From positions 1,054,001 through 1,118,000 of the forward strand of contig JAJTUQ010000002.1 of the NCBI GenBank assembly GCA_021399445.1: a stretch of DNA of 64,000 nt, written 5' to 3'. Origin of the DNA: Xylogone sp. PMI_703. Its lineage: Eukaryota; Ascomycota; Leotiomycetes. Both the position numbers and the translations under genes were made by a program. Below, in pieces: positions 10,638 through 21,061 of this stretch. The notes under the pieces are model-generated. The model had not been told where the DNA came from. It searched no databases and saw only the letters and a list, made by a program, of their open reading frames with translations. How positions within the stretch are numbered: position 1 is the stretch's first letter; each line of letters begins with the position of its first letter.

Positions 10638-13170
10638 TTATTTCGAGCTCAAAGACGTCACCGAGGGATACCGAAGATCCGAATTTTCCTCCAGGAAGTC
10701 CATCCAGCGTTTGAGGTAGCTACTACCTTTACTCACAGTTTCAGAATCCCCGATGATAGTCAATGATCGCCGAGGTCTGGTCATAGCCACTGGTGTTGGT
10801 TGCATGTGGTTAGTTTGCGTTTCAGAAGTCACCTTTTAAAGTAACCCGGGGCCATGGCGTAGCAAACAACGAAGCTTTCTTTTATCACAAGAAGCCACGT
10901 GCGTTGCGCCATAGATAGCGCCTCTGTATGAAATGAGGGAAAGAGACGGGGACAGCTTACCATTGAGTCTCCTCTTCTCACCAAGAAATCCAACTTCGTG
11001 TTCAGGGTTGCTTCTCACCAGGCTGACAATAACGGCCTCCTTTTCTCTTCCTTGAAATCCGTCCACGCTTCCTAGCTCTATTCCTGGAAATTCCTCCTTC
11101 AGAGAACGAGACATTAGGGCGAGCTTTTAGATCAAATATTAGCACGAGATTCAGTTAGCCTTTCATAGTTGGATGATGCTGTGTGACTTGCCTGAGCATT
11201 ATATGGTGTAATAACTGCAATGTCCTCAGCCTTTACACCGGCATCGACAAAATTTTGTACGTGCTGTTTCACAAGTAGAGCTTCCATCTCGTTACTCTTG
11301 CTCTCTCCCATCAGAATTCCCTTCCCTGGTTTCTTGTCGATTCCTTCCTCCTCGCTCTTCTCTGGGAAGTCTCCTCCTTGCGTATCAAAAAAGATTAGTG
11401 GCTCAGCCGTATCCTCTGATTCTTCGACCTCGTACGGTAGATCCTTTAGTAATCTCTCCTTGACAGCTTCAGCAGCAACAAGTTTTGACTCGTAGAGCTC
11501 GTCTGAAGGAAACCTCATGATCTTTTCATGCATACGATATTGGGTTGTGAGCATCCTTTTGATAGAAGGTCCATGCAAGGCTAACAATCGGTCGAACATT
11601 GTGGTTTCTAGCGTCATTCCCTTAATTATGCCTTCTTTTTCTATTGCTTTCAGCTTCGTCTTTGAGTTTAGTGACTTGATCGTCGGTGGCAATTGCAGGT
11701 GATCTCCTGCCAGAACAGCTTTCTTTGCTCTGAGCAAGGGAACCCAACATTGTGCTTCAAGCGCCTGGCTAGCCTCATCAATAATGACAACATCAAATTC
11801 ATCGTCCTTCAGTTGAAATCCACCAGCACCATGAAGAGTAGCTAAGACAACCTTGCTTGTCCCAATCAAGCTATCTACACACTTCCTTTCTCGTTCTCTG
11901 AACTCTTTGCGTAGCTCCTTCAAGTCTGCATAGATAGCTTTACGCTCCCTACCACTCTTTGTCTTTCGGATAGACGCTTGCTTCGTATCCATTTCCTTCC
12001 TAACATCCTTTACAATAGCAGCTGCCTCTGATGTCTGTGTCAGAACATCAAGAGAGTGATTTAAGACTGATGGGAGCAGCCTTGCTGGGTGACCAAGTCG
12101 GACAATGGGGACTTTGTGCGGAGCAAGACGCTCAACTATATTATCTACCGATATATTTGAAGGACCACAGACTAAGACTCGAAGTTTTAACTTGATCATC
12201 TGTAGAATTAGCTCAATTAAAGTATGGGTCTTGCCAGTCTAGTACCGTTAGTCAGTGAACCGGACTGGATTCTTAAAAAAAACTCACCCCGGGAGGGCCG
12301 TGAATGAGAGCGATCTCTCGTGACGCAAGTGCGAACTTAATCGCTTCCTTCTGAGAATCGTTAAGAGATGGATCAATCCACTCAAAAGGAGTAGCACTAT
12401 CTTCCTTGAGAGTGAGATCCTCGAGTCGTAGATCACTCGAGACCGGAGTTGGTGATGATAGCCCGAATACAACTCGGATGAAGCTGGAGTACTCCTCTTC
12501 TCTCATCTTCTGTAGCTTTGTGATGGTTTGGTTCATTCTATACTCATGGGATCAGTCCAAGTTCTTGCTGTCATGATTTCCTCTTGCTTGCCAATTTGAC
12601 TCCACTCCGCTTTTGAGAAGACCAAAAATGAAGATAATAACGGATGAGATAAAAATTCGACGTTAGAAAAGAAAGAGTAGCCAACCTTTTATAAGTGACC
12701 TCGTCCGCAAGCTTAACCACCCATCCCCTCTTCAGCCCTGCCACTTTATCCTCCTCTCCATCATCTTCCTTCTCAAGCGCAACACTGATCCCCGCTTTCC
12801 ACACCTTAACTATAACCCCTCGACTCCCCTTAGCCTCCAATTCCTTGACCTCTCTCTTCTTCGCACTACCGCCCGGCTGCTCAGCAAGTAACACAATATC
12901 CCCGACACGGATCCCATGCTCAGGAAGTTCCCCACTACTATGCACAGCGGGGTCCGGACCGAGTTCTACGACTGTCTTACCACCTAGACCAGTGCGCTGC
13001 GAGGATACAACAAGAGAAGTTATGGCAAGACCAGCACGGGAGAGGGATGCTGGCGTCGTGTTGTTGAGAAGGGCTGTGATATCTTGGAGTTCAGAGATTA
13101 GTTCTTGGTCGAGAAGGGCGAGTTGAGTTGTTGCCCAGGAGGGGACATCTACTGCGCCTTTTGGCGCCAT
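10638..13170 (-). CDS. HCS1: SMUBP2/Hcs1-type superfamily 1 DNA helicase
   Basis: Five exons (13170-12686, 12537-12288, 12238-11192, 11123-10961, 10789-10638) give 698 aa. The protein belongs to the IGHMBP2/Hcs1 branch of Upf1-like 5'-3' helicases. The N-terminal barrel-like part is followed by a Walker A, GPPGTGKT (about residues 242-249, rebuilt across an intron), then [14 protein letters not shown] (about 399-402), [28 protein letters not shown] and a final [10 protein letters not shown] motif VI that is also created by splicing. In yeast Hcs1 associates with DNA polymerase alpha. A role in replication or nucleic-acid metabolism here is by family. The third intron (11124-11191) begins GC, not GT. 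The last intron is long for this window (171 bp). The short C-terminal tail lacks the R3H and zinc-finger domains of the animal protein, as in yeast. Confidence 0.93.
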
Positions 13171-13493
13171 AGTTGAAGATGATTAAGCTTTTCCTGAATG
13201 AACTAGATCTTGGAATTTTTTAATTACATTTGTTTTTGGCGTCTCTTACTCTTTTGGAGGAAACTGAGGGGCATTAAGTTGGGTTTGAGTCATGTGAGTG
13301 TGGTGTATTGTCTGATATTTCAAGTTTTATAATTTTGTGGAGTGCGATTAGGCTACATCGATCATATGTCATTTTATCCATAAGAAAATTATAGGGCATT
13401 ACAACTCATTCCAAAGACGTGTCTTAATATTTTTTGATTATTACGAGTATATCCTAGCCTAATAGACATGCAATGGATTAGATAATATTTTAT
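13171..13493. other. Spacer between helicase promoter and PRP28 3' end
   Basis: 323 bp of AT-rich sequence. It should contain the promoter of the helicase gene and the 3' UTR of PRP28, both on the minus strand. No gene is seen. Confidence 0.6.
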
Positions 13494-15929
13494 TTACCAT
13501 GCAGCGCCGCCTTTCCCACCAAAACCAGAACTCTCTTCTATTTTCTTTTGGGCACCAGCCTTTGACGGCTTCTGTTGTGCTGCCTCGTGTTTCCTTAACT
13601 CCTCAGGAACACGGGAAATTGAGCTTTTTGTCAACATCTGCTTGAGATCGTACATAACATCCGCATCTTCGTTGCCTAAGAACGTGATAGCCACACCACT
13701 CTTGCCAGCACGACCCGTACGACCAATACGATGGGTATAGGCCTCAATGGTGTTAGCCATATTGAAATTGATGACCAAACTAACATCTGGTACATCAATA
13801 CCTCTCCCAGCAAGATCAGTAGCAACGAGTACATGCGCGGCACCAGAACGTAACGCTGCAAGAGCTGCTTCACGCTGTTCTTGTGTCTTGCTACCATGAA
13901 GAGCAACCGTAGAATAACCCATATGTTTGATATCTTTGGCAACAGTGTCGCAGTTCCGCTTGATGTTGACGAATACGATGATGGGAGGCTTGAATTCGCC
14001 CGAACTGAGGATCTCATTAAGACGTTTCTTCCTCTTATCTTCGCCGGCAACAAACTCGACACGCTGTTCGACAGTATCTACGGCTTCACCAACGTTACCG
14101 ATGGTGACAATCGCGGGCCTTCTCAAATATTTCTTCGCTATTTTCTCGACCGCAGGTGGCATAGTAGCTGTGTACATCATTGTCTGTCTGTATCGATCTT
14201 TGCCTCCGAGATGCCTGCTCATAACCTGTGCGTTTTCAGCATCATCTGTATCCGGCTTCTCATTGGTGACTGGGAGAGCATCTAAGATCTTGTTCACGGA
14301 GTCTTCGAAACCAAGGTCGATCATACGATCAGCTTCATCCATAATGACATAACAGCACTGGCTTAAAACCAAGACTCGCCGTTCGATACAATCTACTAGA
14401 CGACCAGGAGTTGCAATAATAATCTCGGCTCCATTGCGTAGATTATATGCTTGCTCCTCCAGAGAGTGACCACCTACAATACTGACACAGGTAAAGCCTA
14501 GGGGCGTGGCGAATTTTCGAGCCTCGGCTTCAATTTGTTGTGCCAATTCACGGGTAGGCGCAAGAATGATAGAATATGGTCCGTCGTTTTTGGTGAACTC
14601 ATTTAAAGCCGGCAGTTCTGAGATGTAGACTAGAAGAGGCAGTAAAAAGGCTGCAGTTTTACCTGAACCAGTAACAGCAACACCAATCAAATCTCTGGCC
14701 TGTAGTGCAATGGGTATTGCAGCTCTCTGAACTGGTGAAGGTTCGTCATAGCCAACTTGAGCAATGATATCCAGTAGACGTTTCGGAAGTCCAGACTCGG
14801 CCCAGTTTCGCATGGGATTTGGTATACTGCCGCCTTTAGTACTGATATTGAAATCTTCTTTGAAGATACGCCAATCTCGTTCTCGCATATGTTCCAGTTT
14901 CTTTTCGCTCCAATGCTTGTCTAGAGAATTTCTGCCTCCCTCTTCTCTTCTTCTTCGCTCCATCTCTAATATTTCCCTCGCGCGCGCACTTCCTGCTACA
15001 GTATCGCGCTCTTCTAATGCCTTTGCATATTTGAGCGCAACAGCTTCACTTAAATCATCAGCGAATCCACCCAATCTTCCTCTCCCGAAGAAGTTGGCTT
15101 CGGCACGAGCTGAGTATATAGGATTATAGTCCGGACTCGTATCTTCCTCAGCATTCCATTCAAAATTGAATTTCTTTTCTGTTGTTCGCCGCCTCTTCTT
15201 CTTGGCTGAGAACGTCGACTGATTTGTATCTGCACCCATATATCTCGTCCGTATTAAAGCAGCCTCGGTATCTTCACCATTGGCAGGGCGTTTCTCTCCT
15301 GCTAATGATGCCTTCCCGCTGGCGGATGAAGACCTTGTAGGAGTATCATTTGATGACTTGCCTGATTGGTCACCCCTTGGCCCAGTTGGGGGTTCGAAAT
15401 TTCGCATGGCGCGTGGTCCGGTTGGAACTGAATATCCATTCGTTTCACGCCTATCTTGAGCGCCTCTCCCATTTGGTATACCATCATGACCGTTTACACC
15501 ATTGCGCTCCCCTTCAATTCTCCTTTTTTGCTCTTCTACTTCCCGCGCCCTTTTCTCTAATGCCAACTTCTCCCGTGCTGCTTTGGATAGAAATTTTGGC
15601 TTTGCAGCAGCTTCATCCGCTTCTTTCTTCTTCTTTAGTATATCTTCAATACTAAGAGGCCCGCGGCTTGGCTGAGAGCCCCATCCTGCTTTCTTCTTCT
15701 TCACTGGTTCTTCTGGTGGAGGCGGTAGTGATTCCGATGGTGGAGGGGGCGGAAGTTCATCTGGTGGTGGTGGAGCATAGTTACTTGGAGGAGCTGGTAC
15801 TAGAGAATCAGGTGGCGGAGGGGGGACTGAAGAATCTGGAGGTGGTGGTGGGGGTGACGATGGCCGTCCATTTAATGCGCCATAATGTGTGGCATCGCCA
15901 TACGAGATACCATTTGAGAAGGTAGCCAT
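13494..15929 (-). CDS. PRP28: Prp28, DEAD-box pre-mRNA splicing helicase
   Basis: An intronless 811-aa ORF. Prp28 is the U5 snRNP-associated DEAD-box ATPase that helps replace U1 by U6 at the 5' splice site. The N-terminal ~100 residues are polyproline runs separated by acidic and Ser residues, followed by a Lys/Glu-rich helix. The helicase core has the Q motif (GYDEPSPVQ), Walker A (AVTGSGKT), PTRELAQQ, DEAD (IMDEADRMIDLGFE), a TAT motif III (YTATMPP), VFVNIKRNCD, and RGIDVPDVSLVINF followed by HRIGRTGRAG. The TAT form and the DEADRMIDLGFE wording fit Prp28 orthologues. The start ATG lies 173 bp from the mL59 start on the other strand, so the two genes share a short promoter. Confidence 0.96.
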   Translation of the reverse strand: MATFSNGISYGDATHYGALNGRPSSPPPPPPDSSVPPPPPDSLVPAPPSNYAPPPPDELPPPPPSESLPPPPEEPVKKKKAGWGSQPSRGPLSIEDILKKKKEADEAAAKPKFLSKAAREKLALEKRAREVEEQKRRIEGERNGVNGHDGIPNGRGAQDRRETNGYSVPTGPRAMRNFEPPTGPRGDQSGKSSNDTPTRSSSASGKASLAGEKRPANGEDTEAALIRTRYMGADTNQSTFSAKKKRRRTTEKKFNFEWNAEEDTSPDYNPIYSARAEANFFGRGRLGGFADDLSEAVALKYAKALEERDTVAGSARAREILEMERRRREEGGRNSLDKHWSEKKLEHMRERDWRIFKEDFNISTKGGSIPNPMRNWAESGLPKRLLDIIAQVGYDEPSPVQRAAIPIALQARDLIGVAVTGSGKTAAFLLPLLVYISELPALNEFTKNDGPYSIILAPTRELAQQIEAEARKFATPLGFTCVSIVGGHSLEEQAYNLRNGAEIIIATPGRLVDCIERRVLVLSQCCYVIMDEADRMIDLGFEDSVNKILDALPVTNEKPDTDDAENAQVMSRHLGGKDRYRQTMMYTATMPPAVEKIAKKYLRRPAIVTIGNVGEAVDTVEQRVEFVAGEDKRKKRLNEILSSGEFKPPIIVFVNIKRNCDTVAKDIKHMGYSTVALHGSKTQEQREAALAALRSGAAHVLVATDLAGRGIDVPDVSLVINFNMANTIEAYTHRIGRTGRAGKSGVAITFLGNEDADVMYDLKQMLTKSSISRVPEELRKHEAAQQKPSKAGAQKKIEESSGFGGKGGAAW

Positions 15930-16102
15930 GGTATTTTGAAGTTGATTAATAGAGGCGAAGTAGACAAGGCTGAAAGGCGGAGGGCGATTGTTTTAGCGAA
16001 ACGCCTAGATATGCATGCTGACTAATATAAATTTATTCCAGAAAGCCTCAACCTCGAAAATCATCTGAGCCTCGAACTTTAATTAGTCCGACCGTGCACA
16101 AC

Positions 16103-16712
16103 ATGGCGGGCACAACTCAGCAGTATATTAAACTCGCAGAGCGATTGCCTCCACGGTTGCTGCGTTTTTTTGCCCGCTATCCTCCTCAAGCTATTCTTCC
16201 CCAATCTCAATTGGCCCCATCAACCACTTCTAGTCCTTCTTCTACACCAGCTGCTGTAGACCCAGCAGCTTCCAATTCAAGCCAAACTATAGTCAATTCA
16301 ACGCCACCTTCACCATTCGCCTCACACAAACATCCAGTAACAGGGAAATGGCATGACCCAGTATTTTCTTTAAGAAGACAAGCGGAGCTTGTCAAGCTCG
16401 CCAGACAGTACGGAGTAGAAGAGCTTCTACCACCTACAACGAAGGGAACAGTCGAGAGACTAAAGCGGAGGGCAGAGAATGGGCTTAGAGTCAAGGGAAC
16501 CGGAGTTGGACAACGGGTGAAGGGTAAGGAAGCTGAGAGGACTTTGAAGGGAAGGTTGGAGATGCGCAAGAAGGCCATGTTGGAGATGCCAAAGATGATT
16601 CAACAATGGAAGGAGGTATGTTGTTGTTTAGTTATCACTAACAGTCAAGGACAGATGCTAATGCGTGTACCAGAGAGGGCATGGTCGTGGCTGGAAGAAG
16701 TGGCCCAAATGA
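16103..16712 (+). CDS. MRPL25: Mitochondrial large-subunit ribosomal protein mL59 (MRPL25)
   Basis: Two exons, 16103-16615 and 16674-16712, give 183 aa. The intron (GTATGT...CACTAAC...ACCAG) falls just before the last 12 codons. Reading through it gives a spurious 80-residue extension, whereas splicing gives the family's basic end RGHGRGWKKWPK. The N terminus (QYIKLAERLPPRLLRFFARYPP) and the central HPVTGKWHDPVFSLRRQAELVKLARQ region fit the fungal mL59/MrpL25 protein of the mitochondrial 54S subunit. The start is the ATG in AACATGG context at 16103. The frame is open for three more codons upstream but without an ATG. It is divergent from PRP28. Confidence 0.9.
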
Positions 16713-17068
16713 ACGATGCTTTATGGCACGAAGTATTACCCATCCAGAATGGATTCTATCTGTATAAACATTATTCTTGGGTTAAACAGCATGGAAAAGG
16801 CGTTTTTAAAGATTTCCCACCTCCGAACCATACGTTACTAAAATGTACGAATGCTTCCGAGGTCTAGAGAATACAATTACGGTACAAAATAACATGTGCG
16901 CGTATATTGTCATGTGTTTTCACTATGATCGATGCAAAGAGATTGACCGGAGTTGTTGAATCTTATATAGTCTAGGATCCTTGACATGGCCTTTCAGTGA
17001 GATTACAAGGCTCATCCCGCAATGGGAACCCCCCGGGCTCACCTTTGCTAGCAAAGCCATTTTTGTCC
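16713..17068. other. 3' flank of mL59, no gene seen
   Basis: 356 bp containing the expected 3' UTR of mL59 and the upstream flank of RNA unit B. Open frames here are short and unrecognised. Confidence 0.5.
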
Positions 17069-17092
17069 TATATAAACCTAAATAAGCAACAT
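17069..17092 (+). promoter_or_regulatory. TATA box and AATAAGCAA element of RNA unit B
   Basis: TATATAAA begins at 17069 and AATAAGCAA at 17081, the same 12-nt offset as in units A and C. The predicted start is near 17099. Confidence 0.5.
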
Positions 17093-17098
17093 CCTCGC

Positions 17099-17253
17099 AC
17101 CACAACAGGCATCTGTTATGGTACAATGTAAGAGGAGGAATGGGAATAAAACTCAACACCAAATCTGCAAGTGCAGATGTCAAGGGAGATGTAGGCATAT
17201 GTATGTAATGCATACATAGTGCGCGAACTCTTTTGTCACTTGAGCTGTTTTTT
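17099..17253 (+). ncRNA. Candidate structured non-coding RNA, unit B of three
   Basis: The same block order as unit A: an A-box-like TGGTACAATG at 17119; GGAGGAA at 17134; a hairpin ATCTGCA/TGCAGAT (17163-17169 with 17172-17178); GAGATGTAGG at 17186; a hairpin TATGTATG/CATACATA (17198-17205 with 17211-17218); GAACTCTTTTGTCA at 17225-17238; and a six-T run at 17248-17253. It is shorter than units A and C because the segment between the A-box and GGAGGAA is reduced. It lies between mL59 and MND1, same strand as both. The ends are inferred from promoter spacing and the T run. Confidence 0.6.
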
Positions 17254-17278
17254 ACTCTTGTTTTTATCTCTTCATCTT

Positions 17279-17302
17279 TCTCTCTCTCTCTCTCTCTCTC
17301 TC
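17279..17302 (+). repeat. (TC)n microsatellite downstream of RNA unit B
   Basis: About 12 TC dinucleotides begin 26 nt after the T run. A longer TC tract sits at the matching place after unit C. Confidence 0.9.
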
Positions 17303-18349
17303 TTTTGATTAGACAATGATGTTTTGTATTGTTATATTTTTTGTATACCTTTTTATCTGAATAAAGTGGTGGTCTTCAGGCCTGTTACTCGGTAGAGGCT
17401 TGGTTGTCTGTTTGATGATACCTACGATCTCAGCTTTCATCCAAGTCTCCTATTTTGTAGTTCAAAAAAAGAGTTTTGCAAACATACGTCTGACAGCAGA
17501 TCCTGGATAATGAATTAACTTCTGATTGCTACACTACAGTTTGGATTTTTTTGGCATCTGTTAACCCCTGTATACCCTCCGATTAACTGAGAAGTTGGTT
17601 AGAGATTAGAGGAGCCGCCGTACTTTGATATCAATCCCGTTTAAAATATCTCTGTGGATACTCATTGGAGATGGTTCAAGAGATTGTCGTTCCTACATTA
17701 CAAAATCCAGTCAGAGCCACGGCGCGTGTTGGTTGAGCTCCGTTCTGTAAGGCTAATAGTTAAGAAGATATTTGAGGGTAATTTGCCTGACTAATAGTCC
17801 ATATTGCCAGTACAGAATCCTACACTGCACGGGGATTGTTTCTTCTTAGACCAGAGTAAGGCATCGAAATATAGATCGTTCCGTTTCCCTGAATTGGCCA
17901 AGCTCTATAATAACCTGAACCGTGCTGCTCCGTGTTTGCTATTAGGATCTACATTTTGGCACCTCAGACACCCTCATCAGGTAAGATAGTTCGATTTGAT
18001 GCCAGAATTACTGTGGAAGGCCTTTCAATACTGCAAACAAATTTGTACCTATAGCTAGCAGTGAAATGCTACTGCCATTATCGATTGGGAGGGAAAAGAG
18101 GAAAGAGGAAAACGGGAAGAAGACGCGCTAGGTAATTATCTTAGGATTAATGTCTCGTTTACACGATGTACTGCTTATTACTTACTACTTAGGGCTCATA
18201 AAATGCCGGTATAAGTATGAGAGAATGGATTTGCTGCACGCGGAGAAACCCACAATCCGGCCAGCCCCCCCTTGAACTTCCACATCTTCCCATCAATATC
18301 AGTACATCAACTGCACCAACCTGAAAAATCCCATTTTTTAGAGAATAAT
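17303..18349. other. Intergenic upstream of MND1, no supported gene
   Basis: About 1 kb with only short open frames. It presumably holds the MND1 promoter. No recognised element. Confidence 0.5.
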
Positions 18350-19056
18350 ATGGTATTCATAAAGATAGTGAACATAATAGTTATGAAGACTAATAATCAT
18401 TATAGGCTCCAAAATCTCTACCACCGGCAGGCAAGCAGGCAAAGATTCTGCAATGGTTCCACGAATCAATGGGTGTGTACTCCTTCAAGGAGCTGGAAAA
18501 ACTTCTACCTTCCGTTGGATCCATCAATGGTATGCAAGTTAAAGATTATCTTCAAACTCTCGTCGATGATAACCAGATACGCGTCGAGAAGATTGGAAGC
18601 GGCAATTGGTATTGGTCCTTCATGTCGGATGTTAGGAAATGCAAAGAAAATACAATAACGAGCTTGATGACAGAAGAAATGAAACTCAAGTCTTCAATTG
18701 AGGAACTCGAGATACAGATAGAACAGGAGACAAGCAAGCGTATAGATGATGATGAAATGTTTGAAGAGGATGGAATGGATAGGAAAACACTTCTGGAGAC
18801 ACACGACGTCCTCCTAAAGGAAATTGAAGCTTTGGGCGGAGAATTGGCATGCTATAGTGACAATGATCCTACAGATGTACTACGAAAGTTGGAAGAGATA
18901 GAGAGATTGAAGGAGGTTGCTATGAAATGGACCGATAACATCGAAGCCGTGCAGTCCTTCCTACTGACACTGACTGACCGAGACTCTGTAGCAAGCATTA
19001 TGCAGAAGACTTGTGGTGATGAATACACTCTAGGGGAAGGACTGAAAGAGCTGTGA
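18350..19056 (+). CDS. MND1: Mnd1, meiotic recombination protein
   Basis: Exon 1 carries only the start codon (18350-18352). A 53-bp intron (GTATTC...GACTAATAATC...TATAG) leads to exon 2, 18406-19056, and a 217-aa product beginning MAPKSLPPAGKQAKILQWFH. Mnd1 pairs with Hop2 as a coiled-coil heterodimer that stimulates Dmc1/Rad51 strand invasion in meiosis. A winged-helix N terminus (SFKELEKLLP, VKDYLQTLVDDNQI, EKIGSGNWYWSF) is followed by a long Glu/Lys coiled coil from about residue 80 and a C-terminal segment with MKWTDNIEAVQSF. The start is set by splicing: without the intron the frame has no ATG before residue 23, and the N-terminal part of the domain would be lost. Confidence 0.92.
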
Positions 19057-20961
19057 TACGCGGATACTACTAAAGGGTTGGTGGACATGGCTGAGGAGAG
19101 GACGGAAGCCGGCGGCGGGCCACGAAAATTTTCTGGGGCAATCTCACCGCTGTTGTGGGGTGGATTAATAAGCTGGCTATAAAGTACTACGCATTCAAAA
19201 GAAACAATACTGCTTATGACTCAAGTCTGTGCCGTCTTTCGCTTTGACCTGGGCAGGATCAAAGTATTGCGTGTCGTTGAAATGGTGATGGTGGTTTACG
19301 GTGCAGTGCAGGGTTACATAGAAAAAAAAGCTTGGTGCCGAGTGTCTGCAATCGCCATTGATCGAAACCCAGAGGCCCCTGCAGGCTCCTCCCCCGGGCT
19401 TTGAAAGCGCGCCACATGGAGTCAAGCATGGAGTCAAGCTTTTCAAGTGGGATCACCGGGCGACCCGGATGGAGATCACAATGCTTTCACAGGAGCATTC
19501 TACGAGCGCCTATGTCCGCTCAAAAAGTCTTCCTCCCTTCTGGTCAAAAGATGCAGCCTTTGAAAGCTAGAAGTAGGCTCCAAAGTTGACGTGGCGTGCT
19601 CCATCATATCTCCCGATGCTGTACAGATCGGTCGCGGAGATACGGGTAGACATGGCGGCGACTCTGGAGACTGCTTTCTGGGGCCAGCATTGGCATGCAC
19701 CCGAGATCGTGGATCCGCTTGCTTGTTTTCCTTTCCATCCCACCGGTGGACTCTCGCTGGGCCGCCGTCGTGTGCTGGATGTTCAACACCTGTGCCACTC
19801 TTGCTTATGGGAAAATCTGGAGTATCAAATAGTAAGTGTGTGACCAGCTCTTGCCAATTAACGGTTTCGATCAGATGGACGGTTCAACGATTCCTCAAAG
19901 GCCGCAAGACCAAATTGATCAAAACGTAACCAGAGAAGAGTTGTCATGCACCTACCATTTGGTATGCGATACGAAATGCATAGCAAAAGGCTTGTCATGC
20001 AGAAGAGGCTTATTGGGGTCACTGTCTCGTAATGTCCTGCTGGTAACGCCGCCTGTCCAAGCACCCTGTAGATCTGCCAATAATTCGCTACCGGGTTGTT
20101 TCCGGAAACTATTGTATTTTGTATCTGTGTATTACTGCATCCAACCCAGCACCCGCCCATCGTGAGGGGCTTTTCTGTCGCCCAATTCCACCGCTGGAGT
20201 ACAAGTAATTTGTCAGGTGAGGCTGCTGCTGCATTATTGACGCCGGTCTCAACCGGCCAGCTGTCCGGCTCTGCCTCGAATCTTTACGGTGCAGCTGGAG
20301 TGCAGTAAGCCCGCCGTTGATTGGGAATCGCCAGCGTTGGCTGATATCTCGACATCATAACTTAGCCTCTATCCACGCCGCTCAGCTCATCGGATACCCG
20401 CTGGCTAACGGGAAAGGGCAAAAGGAAACGGCCAGAGTTAGGCTTGAGTACGGAGTATCGTCCTCCCAAAGTGCTTTGCCCCGTACTGACCGTCCTGAGG
20501 CACTCGCGTGCTCGAACACTGCTCAAACAAAACTTCTTGCCTCCCTCTTCTGTCTCTCCCTACCCCTCTCCCCTAAAAGACTTTACCCTCATCATGGCTC
20601 GATTTGACTCTCATTCTTTGCGTCCGTAAAGATTGTGCTGTGATCGCCGGCAAGAATGCTTGAAAGCCCTTAAAGACGCTGGGAACGCGTGGCCTGGCTC
20701 AGCCATCTCTGCACAAGACCCGAACGGTCCAGCCTCTGCTTGCAGCATCATTTCATCTCCTCTTTGCGGGTCCTGCCCCTCAACTAAGGCCCGTCGCAGT
20801 CGGCTCTCACAAGTCGGTGATCCTCAGTCTTGCGTTCGTATGTGCGAGGTGCTCCTGCCCAACAAATAGCACTTAGTAGCTGTTCGTTTCCAGCGGCTCT
20901 CTGCTGTTCCTGCCGTCTCGTGTGACCGTATGACACCCGGTTGTCCTTCATAGCTACGGTA
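19057..20961. other. Intergenic between MND1 and palF, no supported gene
   Basis: A 1.9-kb, fairly GC-rich stretch with many overlapping short frames in several phases, the pattern of non-coding GC-rich sequence. It probably contains the palF promoter and a long 5' UTR. No recognised domain. Confidence 0.5.
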
Positions 20962-20998
20962 CTTGGCACTTTCACGATCGCGGCCTCGCCCTCTTGGC
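20962..20998 (-). promoter_or_regulatory. Two PacC/Rim101-type sites upstream of palF
   Basis: CTTGGC occurs at 20962-20967 and 20993-20998, which reads GCCAAG on the minus strand and matches the PacC core GCCARG. Both lie within 100 bp of the palF start codon. The match is short, so occupancy is inference. Confidence 0.35.
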
Positions 20999-21061
20999 AG
21001 TCAAGTCCGCGCAAGCGCACAGCTTTCTGAACTCTCCCGTCCCAACGCCCTGAGGAAAGGC

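Noticed and set aside
13676..15925. Several open frames antisense or out of frame within PRP28
   Set aside because: They are shadows of the real PRP28 reading frame, which contains all helicase motifs.
16616..16867. 80-residue C-terminal extension of mL59 by read-through
   Set aside because: The stretch starts at a clear GTATGT donor with a CTAAC branch and CCAG acceptor; splicing gives the family's normal basic end.
20963..21061. Upstream extension of palF
   Set aside because: The frame is open but has no ATG (it starts at TTG), and the conserved arrestin region begins after 21062.
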